Position numbers and translations under genes: made by a program | Notes under the pieces: generated by a model | Told to the model about the DNA's origin: nothing | Databases searched by the model: none | Seen by the model: the letters and a program-made list of their open reading frames with translations, nothing else | Shown: positions 58,901 through 64,000 of the stretch, one piece after another | Numbering within the stretch: the first letter of the stretch is position 1 | How the letters are laid out: the number at the start of each line of letters is the position of its first letter | Assembly (NCBI GenBank): GCA_963942565.1 | Contig: OZ012686.1 | Coordinates: forward strand, 35,601,019 to 35,665,018 | Length of the DNA: 64,000 nucleotides | Direction: 5' to 3' | Origin: Maea johnstoni | Lineage: Eukaryota > Annelida > Polychaeta > Spionida > Magelonidae

Positions 58901-59183
58901 GCATAGGGCGCTTTGTTTGTTTGTAAACAAAAGCGCTTGGCGGCCATTGGTGATTGGAAGTTCTCAAATACAATCAACAATGAGTGCAATCAGTGCGTTA
59001 CACAAACACCCAGCATCCGAGTAAGTTATGAGGATAACAGAAAACAAATGTTCACTTTATGATCGTACAGAAGTCATATTTCGAGATGAAAATAGAAGTG
59101 ACACTTACCTCAGGAGGTAAGCTGGCTGGCATTTGCTTTTCATCGTCCGTATCCGGTCCGAAGAGGCCTATTAGAGGATCCAT
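40902..59183 (-). CDS. GTPBP2: GTP-binding protein 2 (GTPBP2), 11 coding exons
   Basis: Exons in transcript order: 59183-59109, 53793-53767, 47129-46945, 46588-46477, 45966-45769, 45129-44955, 44323-44107, 43593-43399, 42784-42613, 42145-41984, 41066-40902. They total 1683 bases in phase and encode 560 residues (human GTPBP2 has 602). It is a Hbs1/eRF3-like translational GTPase; mammalian GTPBP2 works with Pelota to rescue stalled ribosomes. Seen: P loop GNVDAGKST (residues ~143-151), DLAGH (~224-228), TKID (~280-283), then the beta-barrel domains ending [12 protein letters not shown]. Text such as [36 protein letters not shown] and HHKY fits GTPBP2 rather than GTPBP1. The short Gly-rich N terminus of vertebrate GTPBP2 is absent here, which explains the smaller size. 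All splice sites are GT-AG. Confidence 0.96.
41164..41394. mobile_element. TTAACCCATT-type MITE (family C), full copy
   Basis: The ends are TTAACCCATTCACACTTA and GAGTGTTAATGGGTTAA, inverted and inside TTAA. About 231 bp, in GTPBP2 intron 10, 98 bases from exon 11. Confidence 0.8.
42394..42600 (+). mobile_element. TTAA-type MITE (family A), copy 10
   Basis: It starts TTAACCCTTATGCTACTGG and ends GCATTGAAAGGATTAA. It lies in GTPBP2 intron 9, ending 12 bases from the edge of exon 9 (42613), at the donor side of that intron. Confidence 0.83.
43200..43313. mobile_element. hAT-like element fragment (one end)
   Basis: ACCGTGTACCGGTGTACATA then CAGCCCTA resembles a hAT terminus; the other end is not found. 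In GTPBP2 intron 8. Confidence 0.35.
43687..43777. mobile_element. Miniature palindromic element (~90 bp), TTAA-like ends
   Basis: The ends ACCCTTATCCTGC and GCAGGATAAGGGT are exact inverses. Inside is a perfect palindrome around AACAATTGTTG with CTGCGCATC arms. It lies in GTPBP2 intron 7, with TTGA and TTAA at the edges. Confidence 0.78.
44107..45966 (-). CDS. GTPBP2: GTPBP2 G domain exons (5-7)
   Basis: Exon 5 (45966-45769) carries the P loop and the switch I region RTSSIS. Exon 6 (45129-44955) carries [18 protein letters not shown] (G3 and switch II). Exon 7 (44323-44107) carries VVVTKIDMC (G4, with the usual N replaced by T as in this family) and the [12 protein letters not shown] segment (near G5). 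All nucleotide-binding motifs are intact, so the enzyme should bind and hydrolyse GTP. Confidence 0.93.
45405..45756. repeat. ~75-bp direct repeat flanking a MITE in GTPBP2 intron 5
   Basis: Left (about 45409-45480) and right (about 45685-45752) share ACTGGCCC.CAC, ATTTTAC, CCCTGGGCTAGC, CTGCCACC or CTGCTACC, then ACCCTGACACT. The family A MITE sits exactly between them. The right copy ends 13 bases from exon 5 (45769). Confidence 0.8.
45477..45685 (-). mobile_element. TTAA-type MITE (family A), copy 11, reversed
   Basis: It starts TTAACCCTTCCAATGCTGAGG and ends CCAGCATAAGGGTTAA, with perfect TTAA at both edges. The best-preserved copy for defining the termini. Confidence 0.85.
46627..46664. 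repeat. (TC)n microsatellite
   Basis: CTCTCTCTCACTCTCTCTCT and neighbours, 40 bases upstream (in transcript sense) of the GTPBP2 exon 4 acceptor. Confidence 0.9.
47436..47742 (+). mobile_element. Family B MITE (TCTTAGCCAG ends), copy in GTPBP2 intron 2
   Basis: Starts GGTCTTAGCCAGCAGGG, passes GGACACCCAAACCCTTAAAA and ends CCTGGCTAAGAC, so the ends are inverted. Sisters at 52248 and 53316 lie in the same intron and same orientation. Confidence 0.8.
47760..50520. other. GTPBP2 intron 2 sequence, no gene seen
   Basis: AT-rich with scattered short open frames (none over about 90 codons) and no recognised protein. No repeat here could be paired with another in the window. Confidence 0.5.
50525..51558. 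mobile_element. Foldback DNA element with ~244-bp inverted arms
   Basis: The left arm (50525-50768) and right arm (51316-51558) are near-perfect inverses: TTTAAAGGGCAAATGCACC at the left edge, GGTGCATTTGCCCTTTAAA at the right. The spacer is about 550 bases without coding capacity. The duplicated target may be TTAA or TTTAAA, but it merges with the palindromic end. Confidence 0.88.
52248..52553 (+). mobile_element. Family B MITE, second copy in GTPBP2 intron 2
   Basis: Starts GGTCTTAGCCAGCAGGGCGT and ends CCTGGCTAAGAC. Same order as 47436. Confidence 0.8.
53316..53610 (+). mobile_element. Family B MITE, third copy in GTPBP2 intron 2
   Basis: Starts GGTGTTAGCTGGCCAGAAGG, passes GGACACCCAAACCCTTAAAA and ends CCTGGCTAAGAC, about 157 bases from the 27-bp microexon. 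Confidence 0.78.
53767..53793 (-). CDS. GTPBP2: GTPBP2 27-bp microexon 2
   Basis: It encodes MEEGNVEYK between ...SLPPE of exon 1 and [13 protein letters not shown] of exon 3. Human GTPBP2 has the matching LPPEAEDGNIEYKLKLVNPS, which supports the exon. Flanks are a CAG acceptor and a GTAAGC donor. It is framed by introns of about 5.3 and 6.6 kb. Confidence 0.93.
54580..54820. mobile_element. Family C MITE, degraded
   Basis: TTCAGAAAAAGTATCTGAAG, GAGAAATGTTGATTAAAA, TTCTTCAAGTATTTTCTGG and a right end ACAAATGGGTTTTAA follow family C order. In GTPBP2 intron 1. Confidence 0.5.
54947..55270 (+). mobile_element. Family D MITE (GTCTTAGCCAGGATT), copy 1
   Basis: Starts GGTCTTAGCCAGGATTCC, passes ATGCCTGTCCAAAAGAGC and ends GGTCCTGGCGAAGTCCCTGG. 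The start matches family B, so the two may share a transposase. Confidence 0.72.
56014..56134. mobile_element. Tc1/mariner-like MITE
   Basis: TACAGTGGAACCTGGGAAGT at the left; AGAGGGGTTCCGCTGTT at the right. It has internal tandem GGACACCCCTCTA / GGACATCCCTCTA words. TA at the left edge. Confidence 0.65.
56269..56578 (+). mobile_element. Family D MITE, copy 2
   Basis: Starts GGTCTTAGCCAGGATTTCA, passes TGCCTGTCCAAAACAGC and ends GGGTCCTGGCCAAGTCCCTG. About 1 kb from copy 1, same orientation. Confidence 0.74.
56809..57040. mobile_element. Family C MITE, diverged copy
   Basis: TTTAAGCCCTTACACCCAC at the left and GCTAAATGGGTTAA at the right; TTTGAAAGAGAAATGTGAAT and CTCTTCAAATTTATT inside. In GTPBP2 intron 1. 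Confidence 0.6.
57309..57826 (+). mobile_element. 5'-truncated LINE (non-LTR retrotransposon) 3' end, antisense in GTPBP2 intron 1
   Basis: An open frame of about 90 residues carries the zinc-knuckle typical of the region after reverse transcriptase: [18 protein letters not shown], then IWQQVVDWL and ILFGNKSW. A stop ends it near 57577; a conserved-looking [12 protein letters not shown] follows further on. It ends in an A-rich run. The 15-base direct repeat AAGATTAGAGGAGCA lies at 57294-57308 and 57827-57841, a clean target-site duplication. It resembles L1/Tx1- or L2-type tails; the clade is uncertain. Confidence 0.88.
58089..58533. mobile_element. hAT-like MITE with 8-bp target duplication
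   Basis: Ends TAGTGCT and AGCACTA; further inside the left CGGCGGCTCGAG and the right CTCGAG..GCGGCG are inverse. The direct repeat GTTATTTC at 58081-58088 and 58534-58541 is 8 bases, the hAT length. The interior is GC-rich (CGCCGCCGCTGGCGAGC) against AT-rich flanks. 445 bp. Confidence 0.87.
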
Positions 59184-59440
59184 CGTTCTTGCAGCTTTTC
59201 AGTTATGTTTCCGTAACCGTGTCATGTCTAGTAAATGTCCAGAAAATACCCGATCACTTGCAATATTGTGCAATTCGCCCCAGTAGCCCGGTATGTCTTG
59301 TTTATGCCGCCATCTTGCATCAGCTCAAGTGCCCGGATGAAATGCAATCCACCTTATGACGTCATCAAATTCCATTGAGAAGTACCCTCTCAGCAGGAGT
59401 CTTTTGTTGTTGTTGGAAGCCGCACCACAGTCAAAGTACA
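59106..59440 (-). promoter_or_regulatory. GTPBP2 first exon and promoter
   Basis: The ATG is at 59183. On the minus strand, CAAGATGGCGGC (59306-59317), an exact YY1-type core, lies about 125 bases upstream. A full palindromic CRE, TGACGTCA, at 59357-59364 lies about 175 bases upstream. Both spacings suit a TATA-less housekeeping promoter with a start near 59310-59330. No TATA box is seen. Confidence 0.65.
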
Positions 59441-59582
59441 TTTGACTATGAATACATGGATTCCGAAAAAGCGAAATAGTTAAAAAGAACCCTGGAATAT
59501 TTTGTCATTTAAATTTAGGCAATGATTATATATTTGTTGTATGGTTACAATGGCGCCACCTACACACACACACACATATACC

Positions 59583-59692
<110 letters not shown>

Positions 59693-60079
59693 TATCATTT
59701 TATTTACCCAACACACTACTCTACTCCTATTATCCAATGTAGTAGTTTTCAGGACACACAGTATAATACAGTATCAAATTTACCCTAAGACTGGGATACA
59801 TTAAAATAAAAGGACCAAAATAAAAATACTGAACCTTAAAATGTTTTGAATAGCACATTTCCTTCCCTTGGTTATATAAAAACACACATACACTCCCATC
59901 CCACTTGGGTCATGAGTATTTTTTTAAGGCCACACCTGTCACTTCGAAAGGGATGTAAACAGGTAACTTTTCAACTGAGCTAAAACTGTGCAGCTTTGAA
60001 GGCTCCACTATATATAATTGCTTTTTAAGCTTACCTCAAAATGTAGGTTCAGACACTTAATAACATCCCTAATAAATAT

Positions 60080-60499
60080 TAGGGCTGTGCTCATCAGTCA
60101 TTTTTTGCGATCCGATTAATTGCCTAATTTTTCTCGATGTCGATTTTCTCGATTCGATTCTGTCGCGCGCGGTAGTGCTTGGAAAAGTGTGGTGGGGGCC
60201 GGACCAGCACCATGTAAAATACATTGCGTGGCCCTCTCCACACTTTTCCAAGTACTACCGCGCGCAATAGTATCTATTGTAGTGCAGTTTTAATGGCGGC
60301 CGGCTGTGGCCGGCTCAGCACCGCGGTCTTTTTAAAGAATAGGGTAGGCTCTTTTGTATTTTGGGGGTAGGGAAAACAATGGAGGTAGGGGGGGGGGGGG
60401 GGGGCCGTATCGAGTTCGGCAATCGATGTCCTCTCATGTGAACATCGATCTTACGACTTTGCTGATCACTCGATGTCGTGCCTATCGAGCCCAGCCCTA
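60080..60499. mobile_element. hAT-like MITE with 8-bp target duplication and internal hairpin
   Basis: Ends TAGGGCTG and CAGCCCTA; target duplication ATAAATAT at 60072-60079 and 60500-60507. Inside, GCGCGCGGTAGTGCTTGGAA and the inverse TTCCAAGTACTACCGCGCGC form long hairpin arms (about 60163-60275). A poly-G run lies near 60389-60405. 420 bp, GC-rich. Confidence 0.9.
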
Positions 60500-60664
60500 A
60501 TAAATATAGCAGTTGTAGATTCTGGGGTAATTCAAATGTTTTGTTATAAAACCCCCTTCACATTCCATGATGTTGACTTTCTCACTTTTCTTGTTTCTTA
60601 AAACCACTGAGATAGATTTGCCCTTGTCAAAATCACCCCCCCCCCCCCCTTCATCCCAGCATAG

Positions 60665-60850
60665 TGTTTGTTATGGCCTAGTGGTAGCACATAAGGCTTT
60701 CTAGCATGAGATCTTAGTTAAATTTTCTGCTGGATCACCATTTATAGATTGGATTGGTGTCTCTCTAAACATACGGTGTAATGAACGACTGTAATTGGTG
60801 CCTTGGGACTGATTATTAAGTTATGGGAATTTCTACCCCACATTTCCACA
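60665..60850 (+). mobile_element. tRNA-derived SINE-like element
   Basis: GGCCTAGTGGTAGCACATAA has the A-box look of a tRNA gene; the B box is worn. The body GTGTCTCTCTAAACATACGG and ACTGATTATTAAGTTATGGG has no relative elsewhere here that I could find. Confidence 0.5.

Positions 60851-64000
<3,150 letters not shown>

Noticed and set aside
40902-59183. GTPBP1 instead of GTPBP2
   Set aside because: Segments around the P loop ([19 protein letters not shown]), DLAGHHKY and [12 protein letters not shown] match GTPBP2; GTPBP1 has QKLFRHKHEIESGR and DLAGHEKY.

Overview
This is animal nuclear DNA. It is AT-rich, its genes are split by many GT-AG introns of roughly 0.2-6.6 kb, and it is full of short non-autonomous transposons, tRNA-derived SINE-like pieces and long (TA)n tracts. 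The three proteins are metazoan. The repeat style and the frequent ACATGTA words suggest a marine invertebrate (a mollusc or other lophotrochozoan, or an invertebrate deuterostome). The sequence alone does not fix the phylum.

Layout: (1) 557-4829, plus strand: the C-terminal half of a DEG/ENaC (acid-sensing / FMRFamide-gated type) sodium channel in six exons; earlier exons would lie left of the window. (2) 4830-7490: 3' flank, a striking array of five 16-bp palindromes (6429-6537), and the THADA upstream region. (3) 7491-34544, plus strand: a complete THADA (Trm732-type) gene. I joined 33 coding exons whose phases all agree, giving a 2003-residue protein (human THADA is about 1950). (4) 34545-36198: short tail-to-tail gap with a (TA)n tract. 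(5) 59183-40902, minus strand: a complete GTPBP2 translational GTPase gene, 11 coding exons, 560 residues, including a 27-bp microexon, with a candidate 3'UTR of about 4.7 kb reaching 36199. (6) 59184-64000: GTPBP2 promoter (CRE and YY1-like sites), then repeats with no gene I can support.

The most unusual feature is in THADA. At least nine local tandem duplications lie on or next to its exon edges, several copying a 3' splice site together with the start of its exon. The clearest is a six-copy (plus one partial) array of about 155 bp at 28632-29460 that repeats the acceptor and first ~105 bases of exon 26. Another is a perfect 57-bp triplication of an acceptor (10946, 11003, 11060) that keeps the reading frame open. 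Others are decayed 'ghost exons'.

The mobile-element load is also readable: a roughly 210-bp family inserted at TTAA (piggyBac-like, about 11 copies), two hAT-like MITEs with perfect 8-bp target duplications, a 5'-truncated LINE with a 15-bp target duplication, a 1-kb foldback element with arms of about 244 bp, and Tc1/mariner-like and other MITE families. I saw no retrovirus-like, LTR or Polinton-like element, no CRISPR and no bacterial-type operon. THADA acts in tRNA anticodon-loop modification and GTPBP2 in ribosome rescue, so two translation-related genes lie tail to tail. I infer no functional coupling from that.
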